Shown here: piece by piece, positions 55,812-64,000 of the stretch
Layout: the number at the start of each line of letters is the position of its first letter
How positions within the stretch are numbered: the first letter of the stretch is position 1
Origin: Spiroplasma eriocheiris
Lineage (GTDB): Bacteria; Bacillota_I; Bacilli_A; Mycoplasmatales; Mycoplasmataceae
Assembly (NCBI RefSeq): GCF_001029265.1
Contig: NZ_CP011856.1
Coordinates: 1,301,715-1,365,714, forward strand
Length of the DNA: 64,000 nt
Direction of reading: 5' to 3'
Notes under the pieces: model-generated
Database searches by the model: none
Seen by the model: the letters and a program-made list of their open reading frames with translations, nothing else
What the model was told of the DNA's origin: nothing
Position numbers and translations under genes: made by a program

Positions 55812-57158
55812 TTACTTTCCAAGACAATATTTACTAAACATTGTGTCTAGCAAATTATCATCGTAACTTTCTCCTAACAATTCTCCCAGTAGATTTCATG
55901 ATTCATGTAAATCAACATTAACAATATCAACAGGAAATCCATCTGTACTATTATTATATGCATTTTTCAAAGATTTTTCTACATTCTCAAGGATAGAAAT
56001 TTGTTTTATATTACTCAAAATAATAGTATCATCCTTAAATAACTGATCAGTACTAAATAATTCATTAATCTTATTAATTAACGATTTAATATCCCGGTTA
56101 ATTGCCGCCATTTCAATTTGGTGATCCGCTGAGAAGCGATATTGATGATGAGGATTTAAATCAATTTTATTAATAATAATAATTCGTTTTTTATTTTTTG
56201 TTAACTCTAATAATTCTTGTTCTTCAACAGATAAAGAACGGGTACTATCAAATACTAGTAATACTAAATCAGCTAAAGTAATTTGTTCTTTCGCTTTATT
56301 AATCCCAATTCGTTCAATTTCATTATCAGTTGTCCGAATTCCTGCTGTATCAATAAGATTTAAAGTTAAGTTTCCAATATTTACCCGACCTTCAACAATA
56401 TCCCGGGTTGTTCCAGGAGTATCAGAAACGATTGCTTTATCTTCATTTAGTAATGCATTTAAAAGCGAAGATTTACCAACATTAGGTTGTCCTAAGATTA
56501 CTAAATTAACCCCGTCATTTATTACTTTACCAATTTTACTTAAAGCAATAATTTCCGCAATTCTATTTGATAAAACCTTCAATTTTTCATGAAGTTCACC
56601 AACAGTTAAATTCCCAACCCCATCATATTCCGGATAATCAATATTTACCTCAATATTAGCGATAATATCTAGCAAATCATTGCGAAAATTATTAATAACA
56701 CTAATATTTTTATTTTGTAAATTACTAATCGCAATTTTAGCACTCTGGTCATTTGTGGCATGAACCAGATCATTAATAGCCTCGGCTTGAATTAAGTTAA
56801 TTTTGCCATTTAAAAAAGCTCGTTGGGAAAATTCCCCTCGATTAGCTAAACGAGCACCATTTTTTAGTAATAACTTTAAAATTTTATTAGTAATATAGAC
56901 TCCCCCGTGGCAATTTATTTCAATGACATCTTCGCCGGTAAAAGAATTAGGATTTTCAAAACACATTAATAAAACTTGGTCTAATGTTTCTGCTCCATCC
57001 TTAATAAAACCATAATGAATTTCATTTTTATGAGGTTTAACTACTTTTGAAAAAATCTTATTAATAATCGGAAAAGCGTCTGGTCCCGACAGTCGGATTA
57101 TTGAAATTGCTTGGTTCATCATACTTGTTGTTGGTGCAACAATTGTATCATTAATCAT
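55812..57158 (-). CDS. mnmE: tRNA modification GTPase MnmE
   Basis: A 448-aa GTPase that, with MnmG, modifies the wobble uridine of some tRNAs. Seen: the N-terminal folate-binding domain (MINDTIVAPTTSMMNQAISIIRLSG, CHGGVYITNKIL), the G domain with GQPNVGKSSLLNALL (G1), DTPGTTRD, DTAGIR (G3) and NKIDLN (G4), and the C-terminal CLGK (the family CxGK). ATG 57158 is chosen with AAGGG 8 bases upstream; GTG 57167 touches that site. One UGA-Trp close to the end. Confidence 0.96.
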
Positions 57159-57301
57159 CTTAATCACCCTTTTAACATAACAAATTATACCAAAAATAAA
57201 GAATAAATTCGGTGCAATTATTTAAATAAAACCTAATTTTATTGATAAAATAAAAATACAAATAAATTATTTATTCATAGAATAGAAAGCGAAAATTTAA
57301 C

Positions 57302-57640
57302 ATGATGAAAAAAATCTTAGGTTTAATCGGAGCAATAACTTTTATAACAACTGGAACTACAAATGTAATATCTTGTAAAAACCCGGAGACAAGTAATAAT
57401 TTAATAAACTTAGAAGATGTGTTAACAGTAACTGATTTAGGAAAAATCCCAACCATAACTCCCGATGTTGTTTTAATATATATTAAAGCGAAAAATCCAA
57501 AAGTAGTTATTACTGAAATTTTTGTATCCCTTGATTCAAGTGTCAAAGAGTTTGCCCGAGTACACGTCAAAGGAAATTCAAAAATTTATCACCAATTAGC
57601 AACTGGAAATGAAATTATTGTTCTTTTTCAACAAGGTTAG
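57302..57640 (+). CDS. Small putative lipoprotein
   Basis: A 112-aa protein: MMKKILGLIGAITFITTGT with lipobox NVISC (Cys about residue 25), then a compact domain with alternating strands (LEDVLTVTDLGKIPTITPDVVLIYIKAKNP) resembling the repeat found in other Spiroplasma lipoproteins such as spiralin-like proteins (inference). No UGA. The Shine-Dalgarno AGAAAG is weak. The stop is followed by a GTTAGGATCCTAAC palindrome (57635-57648). It interrupts the usual mnmE-jag order on the opposite strand. Confidence 0.8.
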   Translation: MMKKILGLIGAITFITTGTTNVISCKNPETSNNLINLEDVLTVTDLGKIPTITPDVVLIYIKAKNPKVVITEIFVSLDSSVKEFARVHVKGNSKIYHQLATGNEIIVLFQQG

Positions 57641-57669
57641 GATCCTAACACTTTTGCAAACGAAATCGC

Positions 57670-58254
57670 TTACTTAGTTATTTTATATTTAATAATAATT
57701 TTTTTATTATCACTATTATTAATCTTAATTGACTTTGAAGTTAACTGGGGAAAACGACTGATCACCTGGTGAATTATTTTACGTTTTTCAAGTGGCAAAG
57801 CAGGAAGAATTAGTTCATTTTTAGTTTGGACCACTTCATTAGCTCATTTATTAATTAAAAGTAAAAACTCATTTTCAATATTTTGCAATTGAATGTTTAA
57901 ATAAAAATTATTTTTAAATTTACGACTAATATAAACATGCATTAAATTAGTTAAAATTTCAACTAGATTGTCATAACTATTATTCTGCTGACAAAATAAA
58001 ATCCGAATGTTAATAGTTCGGCTTTTAATGGAAAAAAACATTTCACTATTGTTAATTAGTAAAATGTTTTGGAAAATGTCTTGCAACCATTGGTGAACAG
58101 TGGCACTGACATCTTGCATCTGATAAATTAATACGATAATTTTTTTACCAAAAAATTTTTTAACTGTATTTTCAACATTATAATAATGCTTATCAGATAA
58201 AGTATTTAAATATTTTTTAATTTCTTCATAGTTTTTAAATATTTTAATCATCAT
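57670..58254 (-). CDS. Jag/KhpB-like RNA-binding protein, divergent
   Basis: A 194-aa protein directly after yidC (2 bases), the position of jag/khpB in most Firmicutes. A C-terminal stretch LPALPLEKRKIIHQVISRF looks like the R3H helix (R-x-x-x-H). The rest, with KKIIVLIYQMQDVSATVHQWLQDIFQNILL, could be the KH-like part, but the GxxG loop is not evident. Start ATG 58254 (or 58251). UGA-Trp once. Assignment relies partly on gene order. Confidence 0.7.
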
Positions 58255-58256
58255 CG

Positions 58257-59531
58257 TTATTTTTTGTCTCTTTTTTTATTCTTATTATGTAAAGAAAATT
58301 TTGTTTTATTCTTATTTTTTGGAGCAATCGGATTATAAGAAACCTGATCACCCGTTTTGGTTTTTTTCGTTGGAGTAACATGAATTGTTTCCCCACTTGT
58401 AGTTTGGTAAACATTTTTCTTTTTAAACAACCCTTTAATTTTTTGGAAAACCATGTTTTTATCTTTACCTTTTTTACGCTTACGAACCCGTAGGTAATGG
58501 AACCCAAGGGTTTGTAAAATTTGAATAAACGCTGAGAAAATCCAGTAGATCGCAACCCCGGCTGCAATACTAATTGTAACAATGAAGAAGACAATAATCA
58601 TTACCCCTTGCATAATAAATTGTTTCTTGCGGGCTTTTTTTTGCTCTTTGGAAATAACTTTGGTTTTCTTTAGGTTTAAAATGGTTGGTAATAACATTGA
58701 TACAATCTGAATTGGTAAATATACAAATAAAATAACTAAATAAATGTAATGACCACTTGTAATCATATCTCACGGTTTTTCAATTAACGAAACTTGACCA
58801 ATGGTTGCCATTTTTAAGTCCCGTGCTGATTTAACCACGGTATACATCGCAATCAAGAATGGAATTGATAAGAAGGATGATCCGATTGTTGATAACGGGG
58901 AAACCCCTTCCTTCCGATAAAGTTGCATCATTTCCATTTGTTGCTTTTGTTTCGCCGCGGGATCTTTTGAACCCTTATATTTTGCTTGAATTTCCGCTTG
59001 TTTAATTTGTAATAATTGCATTTTATCTTGGTTTTTCTGTGCTTTTCAACTAAACATTAGGGTAATTAACCGTACCATTAATGAGGTAATAAAGATTGCC
59101 CCAATAATTCCAGCTCCGTTTGATAAACCACCAAAACCATCAATAATTTTAACCATCACCCAGGCAACCGGGAATACGAAACAGCCATAGAAAGGAGACT
59201 GGGTCTTTGTAAAGGCTTCAGCTCATGTTTGAATTCCTAAATATGAATATTCATAGATTTTTCCATCAACAATATGGAAGAAATGTTCTTTCCCTACATT
59301 AACTGTTCCCACTAAGATTTCAAAGAAAACCCCAGGTTTATAAACCGACTGGCCAGTAACATCAGTAATTTGTCACACATTAAATTTACTTACCATCATC
59401 TGTCCACAACCTCATAGCATTGAAAGTAATAAAAATAAATATAAAATTAGCTTCGTTCACTTTCAAGTGATTGAGTATCAAGGCTTACGGTTTTTCTTCC
59501 CACCAGCAAAGATATAATCTCGGTAGTTCAC
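58257..59531 (-). CDS. yidC: Membrane protein insertase YidC
   Basis: A 424-aa insertase that places proteins into the membrane. There are about five membrane segments: KLILYLFLLLSMLW (30-45), the helix after GIIGAIFITSLMVRLITL (~155), FLSIPFLIAMYTVV, YIYLVILFVYLPIQIVSMLLP and IYWIFSAFIQILQTL. A cytoplasmic hairpin (QAEIQAKYKGSKDPAAKQKQ) and a long basic tail typical of mollicute YidC are present. The start is GTG 59531 behind AGGGG. Many UGA-Trp codons. Operon rpmH-rnpA-yidC-jag. Confidence 0.95.
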
Positions 59532-59547
59532 AAAGTCCCCTCCTTTT

Positions 59548-59865
59548 CTATTTAATAATACTATTTAAAAGTATGTTCTTATTATCTTCATAACTATTAT
59601 TAAAATAATTCTTTCGAACAATAATTATATAATCATAACCATGAGAGGTGCTATAATCTATATTTAACATACTGCGAATTTGCCTTTTTATTTTATTTCT
59701 TATAACCGCATTACCTAATTTTTTACCAACCGAGATTCCGAATCGATGATAAGTTAAGTTATTCTTTTTATAATAAATAAAATATCCGTTTGTTTTTAAA
59801 AGAGAACCCTTATTAATAATATTTTGAAATTCATGATTTTTCTTAACAGTAAATTTTTTTTTCAC
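59548..59865 (-). CDS. rnpA: Ribonuclease P protein component
   Basis: A 105-aa basic protein that binds RNase P RNA. The family core FGISVGKKLGNAVIRNKIKRQIRSML (about residues 42-67, the RNR motif) is clear. It lies between rpmH and yidC as usual. Confidence 0.96.
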   Translation of the reverse strand: MKKKFTVKKNHEFQNIINKGSLLKTNGYFIYYKKNNLTYHRFGISVGKKLGNAVIRNKIKRQIRSMLNIDYSTSHGYDYIIIVRKNYFNNSYEDNKNILLNSIIK

Positions 59866-59902
59866 TATTGTAAAACCACAAAAATAAAGTAGCCAAAAAG
59901 CA

Positions 59903-60037
59903 TTAGGCTGATAATACTTTTCTTCCTTTTGCTCTTCTTCTACTTAATACTTTTCTTCCTGATTCTGATTGCATTCTAGCTCTAAAACCATGAGTTCTTT
60001 TATGTTTAATTTTACTTGGTTGTCATGTTCTTTTCAT
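59903..60037 (-). CDS. rpmH: Ribosomal protein bL34
   Basis: A 44-aa very basic large-subunit protein: [19 protein letters not shown] then [20 protein letters not shown] and a KVLSA end. The Trp at position 5 is encoded by UGA. GAGGTG lies before ATG 60037. First gene of the rpmH-rnpA-yidC-jag unit. Confidence 0.97.
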
Positions 60038-60075
60038 AAATAAGCACCTCCTTAATACATTAAGACATCATATAA

Positions 60076-60104
60076 ATAATATAATAATTGTTGAAAAATA
60101 TCAA
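60076..60104 (-). promoter_or_regulatory. Promoter of rpmH
   Basis: TTGATA (60104-60099), 17-base spacer, TATTAT (60081-60076) on the minus strand, about 38 bases before the start codon. Confidence 0.7.
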
Positions 60105-60406
60105 CGAAAATATTATGTTTTGTCTAAAAATTATTTAAAAAATACGATACGTTTGAATTATTTTTTGTTATTAAAAAATATTCTATAAAAAATGATTTTA
60201 TAAAATATTCTCAGTATTATAGAATAAAAATTAAGTTAAATGCCTGCATATTAGTATAATTAGGACACTACTGACAATATTATATAAAAACAATCCTCCA
60301 CAAAATTATTGTTTCTGGTAGTATGATGAAATTCAAATAACAATTTCCATAAAATATATAATTATAGTGAGTGACGATAACCTTGCTATTGTATTCTAAT
60401 GTAAAT
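60105..60406. other. AT-rich spacer upstream of rpmH
   Basis: No gene or DnaA-box cluster was found here, although this is where the dnaA-rpmH junction lies in many relatives. It holds short imperfect repeats only. Confidence 0.5.
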
Positions 60407-60459
60407 AAAAACAATAAAATATGACTCATAATATTTTATGAGTCATATTTTATTGTTTT
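60407..60459. terminator. Very long perfect hairpin
   Basis: ACAATAAAATATGACTCATA (60411-60430) and its exact reverse complement (60437-60456) form a 20-bp stem with a 6-base loop, extended by A/T pairs to 23. It includes the stop codon of the broken lipoprotein gene and probably terminates it. Confidence 0.75.
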
Positions 60460-61347
60460 GTCAGGAATTAAATTATAAAATAATGGAATTATCATTTCCC
60501 CTGCTCAACGCTTAACAAAATTAGAACTATGAAAATACTTTGTAAATAATTTAATTGCATCTTCCATTAATTTTGTACCTTTTTTTAAAATATATCGATT
60601 TGGTTCAATTAAACCTTCATCAATAATTCCTTCACGAATTGCTCATGGCGAAAAATAAGTTCCTGTTCTAACTCTGCGAGCTGCAAAAACATCCGTATAA
60701 AAATTAGATGTTCCAACATATGTATTATCCGGTCATCCCTCAAAAGATTCAATTTCATATCAAAACCCAATTCTTTGGTTTTCAAATTTATCAGATACTC
60801 AGTAAGCTCTTTGCTTATTTTCATCATACTGGGCTCAGCCTGCTCAATTTCACATTCAATGATGATATTTAATATAGTCAGGATATTGTTTATAAAGATC
60901 AAAATCATTAAGATAATTACTAAAAGCACCCTTTGTTTTGTTATCTAAAATATTTAAAATTTGGTCGGTAAAATAATATGTTAAACGTAAATTAGCATTA
61001 TCAAAATAACCATCCACTGGATTTTCAAAATAAAGTGGAACATAAGTATATTTATTATATGTATAATCAATAATAGTATCTGGGTTATAAGGTAAATCAA
61101 TTATAATACTACCATTCCAAGAATCAAAAATATCTTTATCATTGAAATATACTATTTGTGACATTTCTTGAATGTCTTATTCTAGTTGCAAAGATTTTTC
61201 TTGATAATATTTTTCCGCAATGATTTCTTGTTCAGAAGGACCCTGATTGTTAGCAAACTTTGGTCTTTGTGAATGACAACTAATAACAGGTAAGATTAAA
61301 GTTGTAGTTAAACATAATGAAGTTAAGATTTTAAATAAGTTTTTCAT
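60436..61347 (-). pseudogene. Lipoprotein gene broken by an in-frame TAA
   Basis: The frame from ATG 61347 encodes MKNLFKILTSLCLTTTLILP with lipobox VISC, then QGPSEQEIIAEKYYQEKS, and meets TAA at 61179-61177 after about 56 codons. The same frame continues directly as DIQEMSQIVYFNDKDIFDSW... for about 246 more codons, rich in Trp, Tyr and Asp, to TAA at 60438. Without that stop it would be a normal 303-aa lipoprotein. The downstream part could only restart at ATG 61164, which has no good ribosome-binding site. Either a recent nonsense mutation or a sequence error. UGA-Trp codons are frequent in the body. Confidence 0.75.
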
Positions 61348-61437
61348 AAAAACTCCTTATTTTGCTTATATAATACACCTAAAATAAATCTAATTTTTAT
61401 TAATAAACTAAGATATTTTTTACAAAAAAAAGAAAAA

Positions 61438-61467
61438 ATTCATCTTTAGTTTAACTTAAAAATGAAT
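61438..61467 (-). terminator. Terminator after guaB
   Basis: ATTCAT / ATGAAT arms with further pairing inside, followed on the minus strand by TTTTTTCTTTTTTT. Confidence 0.6.
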
Positions 61468-61476
61468 CATAAATTT

Positions 61477-62922
61477 TTATTTTGTATAATTTGGCAGTTG
61501 TTTAACAATTGTAATATCGTGCGGATGTGATTCTTTTAGACCATTGTTTGAAATTTCAACAAATTCAGCAGTTGCTTGTAAAGTAGGAATGTCTTGGGCT
61601 CCACAATAACCAAAACCACTCCGTAAACCACCAACAAATTGGAAGAGAATATCACTAACTTTTCCTTTTAAAAGAACGCGTCCTTCGACTCCTTCGGGAA
61701 CTAGTTTTTTATCTTTGTTTTGGAAATAGCGATCAGCACTTCCACGCTTCATTGCTGCTAGTGATCCCATCCCCATATATATTTTGTACTTTTTCCCATC
61801 AATTATTAACTCTTCACCAGATGCTTCATCACTTGAAGCAAAAATTGAACCCATCATAACCGCATTAGCACCGGCTGCTAAAGCTTTAACAACATCACCA
61901 GAATATTTAATACCCCCATCCGCAATAACAGGAATCCCTTTTTCTTTTGCAACTTCATAAACATCATTAATTGCACTAATTTGGGGCACCCCAACGCCGG
62001 CTACAACCCGGGTTGTACAAATACTACCGGGACCAACCCCCACTTTTAGAGCACTAGCACCAACATTAATTAAATCTAAGGCTGCTTGTTTGGTCACAAT
62101 ATTTCCCGCAATAATATCTAACTGTGGATACTTAGTGCGAATTTTCTGAACCATTGCAATAATACCATTACTATGCCCATGTGCAGAGTCTACCACAATA
62201 ACATCCACATGACTAGCAACCAGGGCATCAACACGTTCTAAAGTTTCTGGGCCAACCCCTACCGCAGCGCCAACTCTTAATCGTCCTTGGTCATCTTTAC
62301 AAGCAAAAGGATATTCTTCTTTATTATTAATATCCTTAATAGTAATTAACCCGGTTAAAACATTATCATCATTAATAATTGGTAATTTTTCAATTCGGTT
62401 TTTTAACAAAATTTCTTTCGCTGCTTCTAAACTAATATTTTCTTTGGTTGTTACTAAATTTTGAGAAGTCATATAATTAGCAACGGGTTCATTAAAATCT
62501 TGGCAAGCTCTAATATCACGGTTAGTAATAATTCCTAATAATTTTTTATTTTCATCAACAACTGGTAATCCAGAAATACGGTATTGGGCCATAATTTTTT
62601 CAGCTTCGTTAATATTAGCTGTTGGAGATAACGTAATGGGATCAATAATAAAGCCTGATTCATTGCGTTTTACTTTTTCAACTTCTTCTACTTGTTGTTG
62701 AATTGTTAAATTTTTATGAATAATTCCAATCCCTCCTTCACGAGCAAGGGCAATTGCCATTTTGGATTCGGTCACGGTATCCATTGCTGCTGATAAAAAA
62801 GGAATATTTAACATAATATTCTTTGTTAATTTAGTAGCTAAATTTACTTGGTTTGGTAAGACATCTGATTTTTGGGGGACAAGAAGTAAATCATCGAATG
62901 TATAAGTTTTTCTAATTTTCAT
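61477..62922 (-). CDS. guaB: Inosine-5'-monophosphate dehydrogenase
   Basis: A 481-aa enzyme that oxidises IMP to XMP, the committed step to guanine nucleotides. It starts [24 protein letters not shown] pair of CBS domains (about residues 90-205) is followed by the catalytic loop [18 protein letters not shown] (Cys about 300), [17 protein letters not shown], and the flap with [11 protein letters not shown] 62922 is preferred with AAAGGTG 9 bases upstream. No UGA within most of the frame. Confidence 0.97.
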   Translation of the reverse strand: MKIRKTYTFDDLLLVPQKSDVLPNQVNLATKLTKNIMLNIPFLSAAMDTVTESKMAIALAREGGIGIIHKNLTIQQQVEEVEKVKRNESGFIIDPITLSPTANINEAEKIMAQYRISGLPVVDENKKLLGIITNRDIRACQDFNEPVANYMTSQNLVTTKENISLEAAKEILLKNRIEKLPIINDDNVLTGLITIKDINNKEEYPFACKDDQGRLRVGAAVGVGPETLERVDALVASHVDVIVVDSAHGHSNGIIAMVQKIRTKYPQLDIIAGNIVTKQAALDLINVGASALKVGVGPGSICTTRVVAGVGVPQISAINDVYEVAKEKGIPVIADGGIKYSGDVVKALAAGANAVMMGSIFASSDEASGEELIIDGKKYKIYMGMGSLAAMKRGSADRYFQNKDKKLVPEGVEGRVLLKGKVSDILFQFVGGLRSGFGYCGAQDIPTLQATAEFVEISNNGLKESHPHDITIVKQLPNYTK

Positions 62923-63118
62923 TTTACACATCACCTTTCTTTTTTTATTTAAAACTACCCATTATAAGACTAAAAAATTACATGTAAAATAAAAATTACA
63001 TAATTTTACCATAGTAATTAATTTACGGTTAATTGTAGAAACACTAGACCATATTACTAGCTTATATAGGATCCAATATTAAATTAGGTAAATTATAACA
63101 AAATAAAAAATAAATAAA

Positions 63119-63151
63119 ATAAAAAATTAGTAATTCGCATTACTAATTTTA
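63119..63151 (-). terminator. Terminator of the frameshifted lipoprotein gene
   Basis: AAAATTAGTAAT / ATTACTAATTTT stem with a 4-base loop followed on the minus strand by TTTATTTTATTT. Confidence 0.7.
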
Positions 63152-63159
63152 AAGTCAAA

Positions 63160-63674
63160 TTACGCTGTGATTGTCATTGTAATAATTGGGTTAAAAGTCT
63201 TATCAACAACAGTTTTTCCTTGGTCATTTTTTTATAAGTTAAAACTGTTAAAGTCATTTTAATTAAATATCCTTCTTGTAAAGGTGTTTTATTAGTATCA
63301 GTACTATCTAAAGTTACATCCTTACCTTCTTTATCCTTGATAGTAACTGGTATTTCTCATTTAACACTTTCACCTTGGTGTAAATATTCAGCTACTTTTG
63401 TATTTTGAATATTATACCCATCAGCAATTGCTGATTTGTTATTAATTGAATCTAATGTACTAATTAAATAACCTAAAACATCTTTGTCTGAACCTCAGCT
63501 AGCTGAATTATCTTTTGTAATTTTCTTTAATTCTGCTAAACTTGTTTGAAATGTTTTACCATCTAAAGTTGATGGATTTTTTTCTGATGACTTTTCCCCA
63601 TTACATGCAACAACTGATGAAGCACCAGTTGCTGTTAAACCAACAGCTCCTAGAATTGCTAAAAGCTTTTTCAT
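63160..63674 (-). pseudogene. Lipoprotein gene with a one-base frameshift
   Basis: From ATG 63674: MKKLLAILGAVGLTATGASS, lipobox VVAC, then a soluble domain with two UGA-Trp codons, up to ...LIKMTLTVLTYKK. Here a run of seven T (63227-63233; A on the coding strand) breaks the frame. One added base restores NDQGKTVVDKTF...ITMTITA and a TAA at 63160-63162, which keeps the strand pattern of the domain; without it the frame runs on to an unrelated tail. AAGGAG lies before the ATG. About 172 codons when repaired. Spiralin-like small lipoprotein by style only. Confidence 0.75.
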
Positions 63675-63788
63675 TGATTTTTCTCCTTTTGTTTTTATAA
63701 AATAAAAATATATATCTTTCTTATTTTCTTAAGCATAATTGTAAAGAAAAAAATAATAAATTGCAACTTTATTAAAAATAAATTTAGT

Positions 63789-63949
63789 TTTCCACAATTG
63801 TTATAAACATATCTTAAATATGTTAATATTGTTAATAAGAATATAAATAGCCAATAATTATTAAAATTATCATAATTTTAAATTATTAATTACCTGTGGA
63901 AAACTTAAAAATTAAAGCGATGATTAAAAAAGACTATGACTTTTCCACA
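63789..63949. other. oriC: Replication origin region with DnaA boxes
   Basis: Three copies of TTTTCCACA, one mismatch from TTATCCACA, lie at 63789-63797 (+), 63895-63903 (-) and 63941-63949 (+) in very AT-rich DNA. This arrangement directly upstream of a probable dnaA start marks oriC. Spacing about 97 and 37 bases. Confidence 0.75.
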
Positions 63950-64000
63950 TATTTATTTATAATAAATATTGGAATAAATAATTGGAGTGAATTAGAAACA
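63920..64000 (+). CDS. dnaA: Possible start of dnaA
   Basis: A frame is open from ATG 63920 to the window end and its last residues read NNWSELET, which resembles the first helix of DnaA domain I (W-x-x-L). There is no clear ribosome-binding site before this ATG, and GGAG at 63986 could instead serve an ATG just beyond the window. So the gene identity rests on the origin context and the exact start is open. Confidence 0.4.
   Translation, partial: MIKKDYDFSTYLFIINIGINNWSELET

Noticed and set aside
60285..60310. CCTCCACAA as a DnaA box near rpmH.
   Set aside because: Two or more mismatches from the boxes at the dnaA side and no cluster.
60609..60929. An apparent separate gene in another frame within the lipoprotein at 60436-61347.
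   Set aside because: The lipoprotein frame continues through this part with UGA-Trp codons; the other frame has no start signal.
1..64000. tRNA genes, rRNA genes, insertion sequences, prophage genes and CRISPR arrays.
   Set aside because: No cloverleaf other than the tmRNA ends, no transposase or phage motifs and no regular spaced repeats were seen; plectrovirus-type sequences common in S. citri are absent.

Overview
The window is a low-GC mollicute chromosome and almost certainly a Spiroplasma (my inference: the Citri-Chrysopicola-Mirum side of the genus; I cannot name the species). Many genes read through only if UGA is decoded as Trp (genetic code 4): polA, mnmE, yidC, fba, alsS, three of the four mreB genes and the giant permeases all carry in-frame TGA at conserved positions. 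Four mreB paralogues in a cell with no visible cell-wall genes, UGA-Trp decoding, SCGC-type lipoproteins and a full ispE point to Spiroplasma. The right edge is the replication origin: three identical 9-mers close to the DnaA box consensus lie just before a probable dnaA start. Most genes to the left run on the minus strand.

Layout. 1-5 kb: a partial membrane gene, tmRNA (ssrA), a 517-aa lipoprotein, a membrane protein and a pair of coiled-coil proteins. 5.2-9.7 kb: an MBL-fold hydrolase, a MATE exporter, rplJ-rplL behind an L10-type attenuated leader, and a coiled-coil membrane protein. 9.7-10.4 kb: non-coding, with a small-RNA-like unit and an inverted-repeat-bounded structure. 10.4-22.9 kb: a 769-aa lipoprotein with a dockerin-like loop, membrane proteins, two giant FtsX-type permeases and a cysteine-rich HxlR-like regulator. 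23-33.9 kb: carbon metabolism and transport: an N-acetylglucosamine-type PTS with an RpiR regulator, a P-type cation ATPase with a DUF2130 protein, the acetoin genes alsS-budA, and fructose-bisphosphate aldolase. 33.9-34.5 kb: two tandem small-RNA-like units sharing a sequence block. 34.5-39.2 kb: a third giant FtsX permease. 39.4-47.2 kb: mutM, a conserved Spiroplasma-type unknown, a TDT transporter, and the rnmV-rsmA-ispE-polA series.

47.4-55 kb holds four mreB genes, one with the substituted active site typical of MreB3, interleaved with a DNA-alkylation repair module (alkA divergent from adaA-ogt) and a lipoprotein. 55-60 kb is the usual origin-proximal run tatD-mnmE-(lipoprotein)-jag-yidC-rnpA-rpmH. 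Between rpmH and the origin sit a lipoprotein gene broken by an in-frame TAA, guaB, and a lipoprotein gene with a one-base frameshift in a homopolymer.

How the parts fit: the MreB set is the motility and shape cytoskeleton; PTS, fba, alsS and budA form a sugar to pyruvate to acetoin route; the giant FtsX proteins and lipoproteins make up the cell-surface layer. No tRNA, rRNA, IS element, phage or CRISPR array was seen. Intervals were worked out by hand from start and stop codons using code 4.
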